Source of the DNA: Campanula takesimana
Lineage: Eukaryota > Streptophyta > Magnoliopsida > Asterales > Campanulaceae
NCBI GenBank assembly: GCA_026119855.1
Contig: JAOWBW010001583.1
Coordinates: forward strand, 62,001-126,000
Length of the DNA: 64,000 nt
Direction: 5' to 3'
In this document: piece by piece, positions 32,401 through 43,428 of the stretch
Numbering within the stretch: position 1 is the first letter of the stretch
Layout: each line of letters starts with the position of its first letter
Position numbers and translations under genes: made by a program
The notes under the pieces: model-generated
Databases searched by the model: none
What the model was told of the DNA's origin: nothing
The model's input: only the letters and a program-made list of their open reading frames with translations

Positions 32401-35400
32401 CGACAACTTTAAAATCACAGCTTATGGCCTGGGGTATGATGTCCCCTTGTGGTGATTTCAGGACAATACCCAGACATGTTCCTCTCATGTTGGATGCACC
32501 ATCTGTGAATAAGGTCCACTTGAGGATGTCGTCGCCTTGAAGCTATTGGACCTCAAGTTCCACTTCAGGTTGCATGCTTGGACTGAAGTCTGCCACAAAG
32601 TCTGCAAGTGCCTGTGATTTTATTGCAGTTCGTGGCTCGTATCTAATATCGTACGTGCTTAGTTGTACGGACCATTTTTCCATCCTTCCAGACATCTCTG
32701 TCCTTCTCATAACATTCTTAATTGGATAATTAGTACGAATCTTAATTGGATAATTAGTACGAATATAGATAATATGAGTTTCAAAATAATGCCTTAATTT
32801 AATTGATGCAGTAATTAAAGCTAGAATTAACTTTTCTAGATGGGAGTACCCGGTTTCCGCATCTAAAAGAGTTTTACTTACACAATATATAGGATGTTGG
32901 TTACCATCTTGCTCACTTACAAGGACTGCACTAACAGCTGCTTCTGAAACGGCCATGTATGCATATAACGGCTCGCCTTCTTCAGGTCTGGACAACAATG
33001 GAGATGTCGACATGTACTGCTTTAAATCTTGAAATGCCTTCTCATGTACTTCTGTCCATTCGAATCTGCTATTCTTCTTCAAGATGTCATAGAATGGCTT
33101 GCATCTCTCTGAAGATTTTGAAATAAACCTGTTGAGGGCTGCTACCTTTCCTGTCAATCTTTGAACATCTTTAATAGTCCGAGGTGATATTAGGTTGATG
33201 ATTGCTCTTATCTGCTCTAGACTTGCTTCAATTCCTCTTTGTGTCACCATATAACCTAGAAATTTTCCAGACCTCATGTCGAAGTTACACTTTGTTGGAT
33301 TCAGCTTCATGTTGAATGCATCCAGGATGTCAAGTGCTTGAGTAAGATCTCAGACATGGTTTTCTGCTTTCTTTGATTTGACTACCATATCATCGATGTA
33401 AACCTCCATGGTTTTACCTATCTGGTCTTTGAACATCATGTTGACGAGCTTCTGGTATGTTGCACCTGTATTTCTTAGTCCAAATGGCATAGCAATATAA
33501 CAATATATACATGTGGGTGTAATGAAGGCGGTGTCTTCTTGGTCAGACGGCTCCATCTGAATTTGCTGAAATCATGCGGATGCGTCCATGAATGTCAAAA
33601 TCTCGTGACCAAATGTATTATCCCCCAAGGTGTCAATGTGCGGAAGAGGAAAAGGATCTTTAGGGCATGCTTTGTTCAGGTTCGTGAAATCAACACAAAC
33701 TCTCCATTTTCCATTTCTTTTCTCCACCACAACAACATTAGCCAGCCACTTTGGATATTATGCTTCTCTGATCATCTTCGCTTTCAGCAACCTGTCGACT
33801 TCTTCCTGGATAATCTGATTCCTTTCTTGAGCAAACTTTCTTCTTTTCTGTCTCACCGGTTTGAAGGAAGGATCTATGTTAAGCTTGTGAGTTATGACGT
33901 CTTTACTTATCCCCGTAATGTCCTCATGTTTCCACGCGAAGCTCTTGACCCTTTCTTTCAAGAGATTGATTAATTTTTCTTCAAACTCTGCTGGTACGTG
34001 TTAGCCAATTAGCACTTTCAAATCTGGATTAGAGGAATCCAAGAGTATTTCTTTCGCATCATGCTCCCTTACTTCCAAGACCTGACGTGCCTTCTTCTTT
34101 AATTGCTATGCTTGCCGAGAGGATGACGTCGCCTTCATAGATGTCATATAGCATTCCTTTGCCGTCTGTTGGTCGCTGAAAATCTTGACAACTCCCCAAG
34201 GTGTCGGCATCTTCACACACTGATGGTACGTGGACGGTACTGCCTTCATGGAATGAATCAAAGGTCTGCCCAAGATCACATTGTAGCTAGTTGCACAGTC
34301 TATGACACAAAATCTTTCCATAGAGTTGACGCCTTCCACGTATACTGGGAGTCTAATCTCTCCTGCCGTGTCCTTTGTTTCACCACTGAACCCCACTAGT
34401 ACCGAAGTGTTCTTGATCACCTCTGTCATTAGAATATTCATCTCTTTTAAGGCCATAAAGGTGATGAGATTCACAGAGCTTCCCCCATCTACTAAGATCC
34501 TTCTGAATTTACAGTTTGCTATCTGAAGGGCAATGACCAGTGCATCGTGATGTGGATCCAGCACGTTGTCCCTGTCGTCTTCTTCGAAGGAGATGACATG
34601 TTGAGAAGTCAACTGGGAAGCCTTGTCTTTTCTTCTGGGCTTTTCATCCTTGGACTCGTGTGCATGCCTTTTAGCTGCAGAATAAGAAGTACCATAAATA
34701 TCAGAACCACCACTAATAAATTGGATTACCTTGGTTACAGGTGGAGGAGAACGTGGTTTCTCTAGAACATGCTCTTTGTTGTCTGCCTTATTCTTCCGGT
34801 GGCTAAGGATTTCTTTGAGGTAGCCTTTTGATAGTAAGTAGCTAAACTCCTTCCTCAAGGCGATGCAATCTTCTGTAAGGTGTCCAAAATCTTCATGGTA
34901 AGCACACCACTTAGATTTTTCTTTCCAGGTAGCTGGTTTGTCATTTTTCCTCGGCCATCTTGCTTTGTCTCCAAGATTGCTCATTGCGCATAAGATACCT
35001 GAAACATCAATAGAAAAGCAATAATCAGTAATTTTAGGACAGTCAGTATCATCCTGATCTTCATCTTCCACATAATGAATCTTGTTAGAATCATTTCTAT
35101 GGTATGGCCTGGATCTATTGTTCTGCCTCTGGTGAGACGTCTCTGTCCTTCTGTCCGGGTTCTCATATGTCGACACCTTGCCAGAATCGTTCGACTGCTG
35201 TACTTTGTCCTCTTCTAACCGAATGAATCTTGTAGCTCTATTGCGTACATCCTCCATTCTCTTGCATAGATTCATCACTAGATCTTCATAGAATGGTGAA
35301 TCTTTCTTCAAAATCATCCTGAAAGCTTCTGTTGCTGTAGCCATGTCAAGATTAGGAATCTCCAGGACTTTTTTATTGAATCTGTTGGCATAGTCCTTCA

Positions 35401-36502
35401 AAGCCTCGACTGGTTATTGGATGATCCAGTAGAGGTCACTGGTCAGCTTCTCGAATTGACGGCTACAAGAGAACTGGTTGTTGAACATGTTGATAAGCTG
35501 GGCATACGAACCAATCAATCTTGGTGGCTGACGAATCAACCATTTCAATGCTGGTCCAATCAAGGTCGAACCAAAGCCTTTACACAAACAGGCTTCTCTG
35601 TACTGAAGGGGAATACGAACAATCTCCATCTTCTCTTGATAATGAGCGACATGCTCCTCAGGGTCTGTGCTTCCATCATAGAACTTCATGGATGGAATGT
35701 TGAATCCTTTGGGGATGTCGACAGTTGCGATGACTGGTGCGAAGCGAGATTGATTGTAAAACATTGGAGAGACCTGCTGGAAAGGAGGGGTAACTCCTGG
35801 TACGTTCATGACCATACTCCTTAATTCCTAAAGCTGACTTGCTATGTAGTTACCTGCAAAAGGATTAGTAGTACGAGCAGTATTATCAAATGCAAAATTT
35901 AAATTAATGTTACCAAAGGGGTTGACATCCGCTGAAGATGTCACAATGGTGTTGTTGGTATAGGATGGCCCTGCAGATGTTCCTGAAATGTTGAGAGAGG
36001 AAGGTGGAACTGAAGTATTGCCATGTGGAGAGAACTGGAAAAAGCCATGGTCCTGGGACGACGACATCATCGGGGAAGTCGTCACCAAAGGAGATAACGG
36101 GGTTCCACCATCAGCTACGCTGGCCATCGGGATCCATTCGTTAAATACGGAATGACTGCCCCCAGTGCCAAAGTCAAGGAACCTAAGGCGAATTGGTGAT
36201 ACAGAATCCACCCTTTCACTCAAGGCCTTCTGCTCTTTCTGCATATTCACTAGGGTGTCGCATATCAAAGAGGTGCTACTCTGCTGCTTGTCTAGCTGAC
36301 TCCTCATCTGGATTAGAATGTTCTTGAGTTCAGGATCAGGGGATAGAGCCGACTGCTTTTTGCCACCAGGTGGTGGTGGCGGTAGAGACCCAGACAGGCT
36401 GCTTGTCGACTTGTTGGGACTATTGCCCCCAATTGATAAATTCAAACCAATGGTTGTGCTAGGAGCCTTGCTGATGCCAGACGTCATGGGTTGAGTAGAC
36501 AT
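29491..36502 (-). pseudogene. Gypsy (Tat-type) Gag-Pol polyprotein, interrupted
   Basis: Starts at ATG 36502. Gag: a Pro/Ser-rich leader, then the retrotransposon-gag core (KFYDGSTDPEEHVAHYQ near 35700, ALKWLIRQ) and an atypical knuckle (WCAYHEDFGHLTEDC near 34885). Protease: FRRILVDGGSSVNLI near 34490. Reverse transcriptase: HKLNIDPSFKPVRQKRR near 33880, MPFGLRNTGATYQ near 33480 and catalytic YIDDMVVKSKK near 33390, then the connection domain and first RNase H (LYAYMAVSEAAVSAVL). Archaeal-type RNase H: DGASN near 32500, split by a solo LTR, then NNEAEYEAL and YCDSLLLVNHFNG. Integrase: CDSCQKHGD, MDIVGKFP, CDNGS, HPQANGQAES. Breaks seen: in-frame stops near 35828, 35414, 34106, 33758, 33565, 33350 and 32541, and a one-base deletion just after DNGS near 30150. 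Most other sequence stays in one frame. Confidence 0.9.
31122..32405. mobile_element. Solo LTR inserted in the Gypsy RNase H domain
   Basis: Begins TGTAACGACCCCAAAACCC and ends GGGCGCGACA. GCTTT precedes it and ACTTT follows it, a 5-bp duplication with one mismatch. The RNase H reading (SCDFK, then ATNNEAEYEA) is continuous once it is removed. The TGTAACGACCCC start resembles LTRs of plant chromoviral Gypsy elements. There is no internal coding domain. Confidence 0.85.
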
Positions 36503-36547
36503 AGTGATTCGAAGGAAATTCAAACAATTAAAAAACCAAAGGCCCCT

Positions 36548-36559
36548 CGGTGGGCGCCA
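36548..36559 (-). other. Primer binding site of the Gypsy element
   Basis: TGGCGCCCACCG on the minus strand, three bases after the 5' LTR; this sequence is common next to LTRs of Tat-type elements. Confidence 0.75.
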
Positions 36560-36562
36560 AAC

Positions 36563-37121
36563 TGTTTTGGTGAAAAAAACAATAAGAACTAAATTGTGCA
36601 AAAAAGTGTTTAGTCTATGGATTAAAATGGAATATACTTTGGAATATAATTATTTGAATGAAAATGAGGATGACTCAATGATGTATACGAAGAAAGCCCT
36701 TGAGAGAATGCTCTCGCCGGCACAAAACCTCGGGAGGTGTTTCCGAGCACCTACCACCCCACAACGATTGTATTGATGATTGGAGTTACAAATGAAGTTA
36801 TGGCGGATTACAATGATAGATCAGTGAATGTGAGTGTTGTGTGCCGCCTCTAGCTTTGTTTAAATATAAAGAATAAATGAGATAAGACTAACGAGATAAG
36901 CCTAGCTTAACTAACTAAGCTATTAATTCGGATGACCAAGTCTTTGTTGACGTTGATAGGAGTCTTCTTAGGTTTTTAATCGTCACATGTTTAATCTGCA
37001 TAAACGATTATAAATAACACAATAAATAAATAAACAAAAAAAATTTACTTACAGTGAAAGCAGTTATCATCAGGATGTCACTATCTTCCAGAATTTCGTC
37101 ATGTGAATTTTACCCATAACA
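36563..37121 (-). repeat. 5' LTR of the Gypsy element
   Basis: Paired with 14411-14961; on the minus strand it begins TGTTATGGGTAAAATTC. It differs from the 3' LTR at numerous positions. Confidence 0.92.
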
Positions 37122-37325
37122 TAACAGGTTATATCTTTGGCACGAAAATATACTATTTTTATCATTTTAATATTTTATTATCACCCATTTCCGCTTTGAT
37201 TTCTTCCGGGTCCCATCCCAACTATAAGAGCTGACATATAGTAATGACAGCAGGATTAAATCCTCCTCTGACAATGCAGTTGAAAGTTTTGGTGTTTTTG
37301 CATCTTCTTGTACGGTAGTATTAAG
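37122..37325 (-). other. Possible small gene fragment between transposons
   Basis: A minus-strand frame covering 37167-37325 reads KTPKLSTALSEEDLILLSLL then VSSYSWDGTRKKSKRKW. The composition is protein-like, but I do not recognise it. It could be an isolated exon or chance; the frame runs into the neighbouring MITE. Confidence 0.25.
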
Positions 37326-37896
37326 TACTCCCTCGGTCGAGACGGAGTAAGAGTCCAACCCCTCATTTGCACGCTTTTTAATAAATATTGAAAATGATAT
37401 ACTACATCCGTCCCAGCTCAATGTGCACACTTACCTTTTAAGTGGGTGTCGTTGATATGTGCACAATCCAAAAAAGGAAAGTTTTTTATTATTTTTATAA
37501 TCTTCCACTCATTCTCTCTCTTCCTCCCAACCACTCATTATTCTCCACTCATTCTCTTTCTTCCTCCCAACCACTCATTATTCTCCACTCATTATTCTCC
37601 ACTCACAATACTTTTGAATATAAATAATCTCTCATTAAATATTGTGCCAAACAGTAAAGGTGCATATTGAGTTGGGACGGAGGTAGTAAATGTTATGAGT
37701 GTAAAAGTAAAGCAAGAGAGAGAATGAGTGGGAGAGAATAGTGAATTGATTGGTGTTGTGAGTATAAAAGTAAAATAGAAGAGAGAATGAGTGGGGTGAA
37801 TAGTAAAGATTCTTTGCCATTTTAGGAACATGACTCTTACTCTTTGGGACGTACCAAAATGGAAAGTAGGACTCTTACTCTGGGACGGAGGGAGTA
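37326..37896. mobile_element. Stowaway MITE (outer) interrupted by another Stowaway
   Basis: TACTCCCTCGGTCGAGACGG at the left and GGGACGGAGGGAGTA at the right, with TA ends. An uninterrupted relative at 42684-42962 shows the sequence expected without the inner element (GCAAATGAGG, TTATTAATAAA). Confidence 0.9.
37400..37688. mobile_element. Stowaway MITE (inner)
   Basis: TACTACATCCGTCCCAGCTC at the left and GAGTTGGGACGGAGGTAGTA at the right, with TA ends, inside the outer MITE. It belongs to the same subfamily as 41466-41680 (CCCAGCTCAATGTGCAC). Confidence 0.9.
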
Positions 37897-37960
37897 CTAT
37901 TTTCTCCGTCCCATACTTAACGCTATTTTTTTTTTTCTGAGCATCTCATATATATTCCTA

Positions 37961-39346
37961 GGCTCCGTTTGTTTCGCGTAAAACAATTTCCGGAAAATGA
38001 TTTCCTGTAAAATGTTTTTCGGAAAATGAAAATGTTTTCCGGAAAATATTTTCATATGAAAATAATAATAATAATTTAATATGAGGAAAAGAATAATTAT
38101 GAGAAAAAAATTGAATGTGAGTGGAGATTTTGGGTTGGGGTGGGATGGGTGGTTGTGGGGGTGGGGTGGTGGGTGGGGTAGGTGGGGTGGGGGAGGTATT
38201 CAAAAATAATTTTAATATGAGTTTTTTTTTTTTGGGGGGGGGGGGGGGAGGTGTGGGTGTGTGGGGTGGGGGTAGGTGGTAGGGGTGATGGGGTAGTGGG
38301 GGTAGGGAGCGCGAATGTGGGAGTTGTTAGAAAATAAGTTTAATAAGAGTAAAAAAAATATTGATGGGGGTGGGTAGGGTGAGGGGTGGGGTAGGAGTGG
38401 AAGTGGGTGGTGGGGGTAGGGGTGGGGTAGTGGGGAGCGGGGGATGTGTTCAAAAATAATTTTAATATGAGTGATTTTTTTTTTTGGGAGGGGGGGTGGG
38501 TGGGAGGGGTGGGGTTAGGGTGGGGTTAGTAGGGTAGTTGGGGGGGTGGAGGTGTTCTTTTTTTTTTTTTTTTTTTAATATGAGTGAAAAGAAGTTTTTT
38601 TTTTTTGTGGGGTGGGGTGGGGTAGGGTGCTGTGGTAGTTGAGGGTGGTGGAGATGTTCAATTTTTTTTTTTTAATATGAGTGAAGAAGTTTTTTTTTTT
38701 TTTTTTTTTTGGGTGGGGTGGTGGGGTAGGGTGGGGTGGGTGCTGGGGGTAGTTGGGGTGGTGGAGATATTCATTTTTTTTTTTAATATGAGTGAAAAGA
38801 TTTTTTATTTTTTTTTTGGGTTGGGTGGGGGTTGGGTGGGGTAGGGTAGTTGGGGGGGGGTGGTGGAGGTGTTCTTTTTTTTTTTTTTTTTTAACATGAG
38901 TGAAAAGAAGTTTTTTTTTTTTTTTTGTGGGTGGGGTGGGTAGGGTGCTGGGTAGTTGGGGGTGGTGGAGATATTCATTTTTTTTTTAATATGAGTGAAA
39001 AGATATTTTTTTGGGTGGGGTGGGAGTAGGGTGGGGTGAGGTGGTGGGGTAGGGTGGGGGTGGGTGGGTGCTGGGGTAGTTGGGGGTGGTGGATAGGATG
39101 GATGAAGAGGGTGGTGTTAGAGGTGTAGTGGGTAGGGTGGGGTTTTATGGAGAGTTGGGTGTGAGTGGGAGAGTTAACTTTTTCCGAAAAATGATTCACT
39201 TAGTAAAAATCCGTAAGTCATTTTACTTAGAAAAGAGGGAAAACCATTTTCCGGAAAATATTTTCCTCATTTTCCGGTGCATAACAAACACCGAAAAATG
39301 TGGAAAACATTTTCCGGAAGTTATTTTACGCGAAACAAACGGAACC
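37961..39346. mobile_element. Harbinger-like TIR element carrying a G-rich minisatellite
   Basis: Ends GGCTCCGTTTGTTTCGCG and, inverted, CGCGAAACAAACGGAACC; the inverted repeats run about 38 bp and continue into CCGGAAAAT motifs. CTA is duplicated at 37958-37960 and 39347-39349. The interior is a G/T-rich tandem array. No transposase is present. It appears to sit inside a decayed Stowaway copy whose halves are CCGTCCCATACTTA (37907) and AAGTATGGGA (39521). Confidence 0.78.
38100..39075. repeat. G-rich minisatellite with poly-T tracts, ~100-150-bp units
   Basis: At least seven units of the form AATATGAGTGAAAAGAAG, poly-T (8-24 bases), GGGTGGGGTGGGGTAGGGT, then GGTGGAGATGTTC. Unit lengths vary because the T and G runs vary. 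All G runs lie on the plus strand. Confidence 0.92.
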
Positions 39347-39530
39347 CTAGTTACTCAAAATGTCAACTTTTCTCTCTCATATCAACTCATAACAACTATC
39401 CGCTAACTTATTTTCTTTCTTATACCCACTCATAATACTTACTTTTCTACCATATTTTCTTACTCTCCATACTTTTCTACCATATTTTCTTACTCCCCAT
39501 GCATTCTTATTTGATAGCAAGTATGGGATA

Positions 39531-40131
39531 TGTGTTGATGTGTCTGTATCAACTCAATCAAAATTATTTTGGCAATGCATACCTGTACAAATTCATTTTC
39601 AAAAGGAATTTGTTTCTTAATAAGTAATCCCTCCATTCGAAAATAACTTTTACCATTTATCTTTGATACGAAGATTAAGGGGAGAGTATATATTTGAAAA
39701 GTATTATGACGGGGAAAATTGTTGAGTATGATAGTTTTAGAATGAGACTTACAATTTAAGTGTGTGAGTATCATAAATGGTAGGGAGAATAAAAAAACAT
39801 TAAAAAAAAATATAAATTGGGCATTAATTTAAGAAGTGAGACTTAACAATGAGACACTAGCTTGTTCTTCTATATATGTACTGATCTCTTTATATATCCT
39901 TCACTATTTTCATCATCTTTTTTGAAGAGCTGAATTATATCATTCATTTTAAGGCAATTGTCATCGTTTACAAATTCGTATGAAATATATTACAGTCTTA
40001 TCTAAAGCCCTGCCGATCTATAGCCCTGTCTATTACAAGTTCCTGTGGAGTTTCATCATTATCGAACCTATTACAGTTATTAAGAAAGTCAAAATTATTA
40101 TTGGTAGTATATTATAGATGGTGAAGCACAC
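39531..40131. other. AT-rich intergenic DNA
   Basis: A decayed inverted pair (AATCCCTCCATTCG near 39627, AATGGTAGGGAGAATA near 39775) may be an old MITE. Nothing else recognised. Confidence 0.5.
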
Positions 40132-40363
40132 TACTACCTCCGTCCAAATTTAAAGTTCCTAATTTGACTTTGCACATAGATTAAGAAAAAATAAATGTTG
40201 TGAATATGAAAAGTAAAGTGGGAGAGAGAAATTGGGTAGGGAGTTTTTGTTGTGAGAATGACAAGTGGGTCCTACTTTTCATTTTAGGTAATAAAACAAA
40301 GTAACTTAAATTGAGACAAACTAAAAAGGAAAATAAGAACCTTAAAAATGGACATAGGGTGTA
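40132..40363. mobile_element. Degraded Stowaway MITE
   Basis: TACTACCTCCGTCCAAATTTAAAG at the left, CTTAAAAATGGACATAGGGTGTA at the right; both ends diverged. The interior resembles the MITE at 41038-41282. Confidence 0.65.
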
Positions 40364-41037
40364 ATTTTTTTACAGTTATTATTATAATAAAAATCCATTA
40401 AAGTTATGGTTGATTTTTTATATGTTGGAATAGATTAATTTCATTCGCATGAAATCAAGAAATGAACCTCCACAAAAGTCGGAACCTCATCCAACACACG
40501 AGAATTTTTAAAAGCACTAGCAACCCTCAATAAACAAAGCTACCACATTGACTGTCTTTTGCACCAACGTCTCTCCGTTCGAATAGAAGTCCTCGAAACG
40601 AATAGCGATTTCTAAGCCTGAACCAAGTCTCCATTGAACGCTTGACGCTCAATTAATGTTTCTCTAAGTTCAACTTGGAGACTTCCTATCACGGGCATTC
40701 AAAATCCTTACATGAAAAAAATTTGGCTTTGAAAACACGCCAAAAAGATGAATTTGAATCTACCATAAATGTTTAACCAAACATCCCAAGCATAACAACA
40801 AGAAATACATACATTGCATAAAGGCTCTCAACACATTGGAGAGACGAAAGGACTCTTGACGAATGAGAGAAAACGAACACCTCTGGACGACTGAGAGTAA
40901 AATCTATATGTAAGACTTACCAAATATAAATAAGAGAAATAAAAGAAAAGTGTTGATAGCGGTGGTAATGGAGGGTGTTATTGGTGGTGACATCGTTTAG
41001 GATTGAGTCTTTCCGGTGGAGATGAAGGGGAAAAAAG
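40364..41037. other. No gene recognised
   Basis: Less AT-rich than its surroundings (40440-40900) and perhaps a transposon remnant, but I find no long frame, LTR or inverted ends. Confidence 0.5.
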
Positions 41038-41282
41038 TACTCCCTCCGTCCCTGACTAAGGTTTTGAGTTTGATTTTACACGGAGATTATGAAAAAGTAA
41101 ATGTTGTGAGTATGAAAAAGAAAGTGAAAGAAAGTTGGAGAGATAAAGTGGGTAGAGAGTTTTTGTTATGAGAATGACAAATGAGTCTCATGGTCCATTT
41201 TAGGTAATAAAGCAACTAAGAACTTTAGTCTAGGACAAACCAAAAAAGAAAATAAGAACTTTAGTTTGGGACAGAGTGAGTA
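41038..41282. mobile_element. Stowaway MITE
   Basis: TACTCCCTCCGTCCCTGACTAA at the left, TTTGGGACAGAGTGAGTA at the right, TA at both ends. Confidence 0.88.
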
Positions 41283-41465
41283 TTCAAAAGAGAGAATAAA
41301 ATAGAGTACGTAGAGAGTTAAACTATCTCAATCAATGAACACATCCAACCCAGCCCAACAATTAAATATTGTTTTTCTCTCTTCCACATACACAACCTAC
41401 AACCTACAACCTCAACCAACTTTTCTATTTTTAACTCCCATCAACAACCCAACTCAACTTAATAT

Positions 41466-41680
41466 TAACCTCCGTCCCAGCTCAATTTGCACTGTTTGAT
41501 TTTTTTTGGTCAATTCAATTGATCTTTGACCATAATTTTATGAAAATCCTAGATATCTCTATGCAATTCTATAAAATGTTATTGATACTATTCGTAACGA
41601 TGAAACAATAACAAGTTTTGAAATTGCTTATGAATATCAACATTTTCATAAAAGTGCACATTGAGCTGGGACGGAGGTTA
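41466..41680. mobile_element. Stowaway MITE
   Basis: TAACCTCCGTCCCAGCTCAA at the left and TTGAGCTGGGACGGAGGTTA at the right are perfect inverted ends with TA borders. Confidence 0.9.
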
Positions 41681-42487
41681 TTATTTTTTAATATTCTTTA
41701 TTTATTTTTGTTACTTTTTACTAAATATTTATGTTCTATTATCAAAAATTCGTTTTGTATAAATAAAATAAATAAATTTAATAAAAATAAAAATTAAACT
41801 TAGAATAAAATTTGAAATTATAATACATTGCAAAACTAAAAGTACAAATACATAAAATAGAAATTACATACTCTCTTATTTTATTCTTTTGCCTTAGTTA
41901 TTGTAGTGAAATAAAATAGTAATTGAGATCGTGTGTCAAAATGTATGAGACTAGACTCTATTTATAGAGAATGAAAAAATAATTTTTTTTGGTGATTTTA
42001 CTTTTTTTTTTTAATAAAAGATAAATATAATTGTTAATATATTAAAATTTATCCAAATAAATTGTGTAAAATCTTACCAAGCCAATAACAAAGTGACAAG
42101 TGGCCACTAACTTTGAACGAACATGTTCAGTTTTTGGGTTAGTCAACCGGCTATGGTCGATGGTGATTCCGGCTATGGCTGCAATGGGACTGAGAAGTTT
42201 AGAAACAGGTGGAGAAGAAAGAGAGAAGAGAGAAGTTTTTAAGTTAAATAAATATTTGTGTTCAAAAAAGAAAAAATTAAATAAATATTCCCTTCAATTT
42301 TTAAAATTTGTTATTGATACACAATTAAAAATATTATTTAAATTTTTATACTTTTATAAAAATGATCAAACTTGTATAAATTATTAATCAAAATTCAAGT
42401 AAATTTTTAAGAAAAAACGACAAAGGGGAGAGAGTAACTTTTTTAATCAGAATTTGAATATACTGTCTTACAAAGAAGGTTCAGTTT
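41681..42487. other. AT-rich intergenic DNA
   Basis: Long A/T stretches (41690-42090), then a short less AT-rich patch (42100-42230). No supported gene. Confidence 0.5.
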
Positions 42488-42682
42488 TTATTTTTCTTTA
42501 CCCTCTTTTATTTCTTGATCATAATATCTGATCCAACTAACAACTGACGAACTAGTTAATGACGGAGCATTATTTTCAACACTAGCAGCGTCGATAGCGA
42601 CTCGACGGTCAAAGTGTCGGAATGCTACTGTTGTGTTTTTGGTACCATAAGATGATCCACGTTGGTACCATAACTCATTCAA
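42488..42682 (-). other. Unidentified 64-codon frame, possible gene fragment
   Basis: Minus-strand frame with mixed amino-acid composition (NTTVAFRHFDRRVAIDAAS, then SSSVVSWIRYYDQEI), more protein-like than its neighbours. It ends in a Lys/Glu-rich tail. I do not recognise it; splice sites and partners are not evident. Confidence 0.25.
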
Positions 42683-42683
42683 C

Positions 42684-42962
42684 TACTCCCTCCGTCTCAG
42701 GGTAAGAGTCTCATTTTCTTTTTTGGTCCGTCCCAGAGTAAGAGTTTTATTCCTAAAATGGCAAAAAATATTTACTATTCACTCCACTCATTCTCTCTCC
42801 TATTTTACTTTTATACTCACAACACCAATCAATTCACTATTTTCTCACACTCATTTTCTCTCATACTTTACTTTTACACTCACAACATTTACATCACATC
42901 CAATATTTATTAATAAACGTGCAAATGAGGGGTGAGACTCTTACTCCAGGACGGAGGGAGTA
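42684..42962. mobile_element. Stowaway MITE
   Basis: TACTCCCTCCGTCTCAGGG at the left, CCAGGACGGAGGGAGTA at the right, TA at both ends. It is the intact relative of the outer element at 37326-37896. Confidence 0.93.
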
Positions 42963-43125
42963 CCACTTTAACATTCCACATCATCTTCTCTCTCTTCCAC
43001 CTAATATTTCAACTACCATTTCACTTTTACACCCTACAATGGTTTGGTTTAATTAAATTCAACTCCCTTCCAACTCATCATCGTATACCCCATTACTTTT
43101 ATTTTATTTATATTCTTTTATTTTA

Positions 43126-43422
43126 TACTCCCTCCGTCTCACTATGTTTGGCGACCAAACAAAATTTCGTAGTTTAAGAAGCTTCAATTAATACCTTGTT
43201 CAATTTTTATATTTCCTATTATACCCTTCTTTAATATTAATTAGGATGCATGTATATGAGAATATGTGCCTTGTTTTTATACCAACTAGTATTAATTATT
43301 AAACTTAAATAAGGGTATGATAGGAAAATAATAATAAATTTACATTGGTTTTATAAGTGACCAAACAAAATGAGACAAATAAAAATAGAATTGTGGCCAA
43401 ACATAATGAGACGGAGGGAGTA
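43126..43422. mobile_element. Stowaway MITE at the truncated end of a Copia element
   Basis: TACTCCCTCCGTCTCACTATGTTTGG and the inverted CCAAACATAATGAGACGGAGGGAGTA form long near-perfect ends with TA borders. The Copia coding sequence stops within ten bases of its right border. Confidence 0.93.
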
Positions 43423-43428
43423 GTTAGT

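Larger units (their letters stand above)
14411..37121 (-). mobile_element. Tat-type Gypsy LTR retrotransposon, host of a nested insertion cluster
   Basis: LTRs of 551 bp (14411-14961) and 559 bp (36563-37121) flank a minus-strand gag-protease-RT-RNase H-integrase series. An additional spliced gene lies on the opposite strand between integrase and 3' LTR. Primer site and polypurine tract are both recognisable. GGTTA precedes the left end (14406-14410) and recurs at 37127-37131, with five extra bases (TAACA) before it. After subtracting the SIRE-like insert (17333-28984), the solo LTR (31122-32405) and their duplications, the element is about 9.8 kb. The second, archaeal-type RNase H and antisense extra gene are marks of the Tat/Ogre lineage. 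The LTRs differ at many places, so it is older than the Copia element inside it. Confidence 0.9.
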
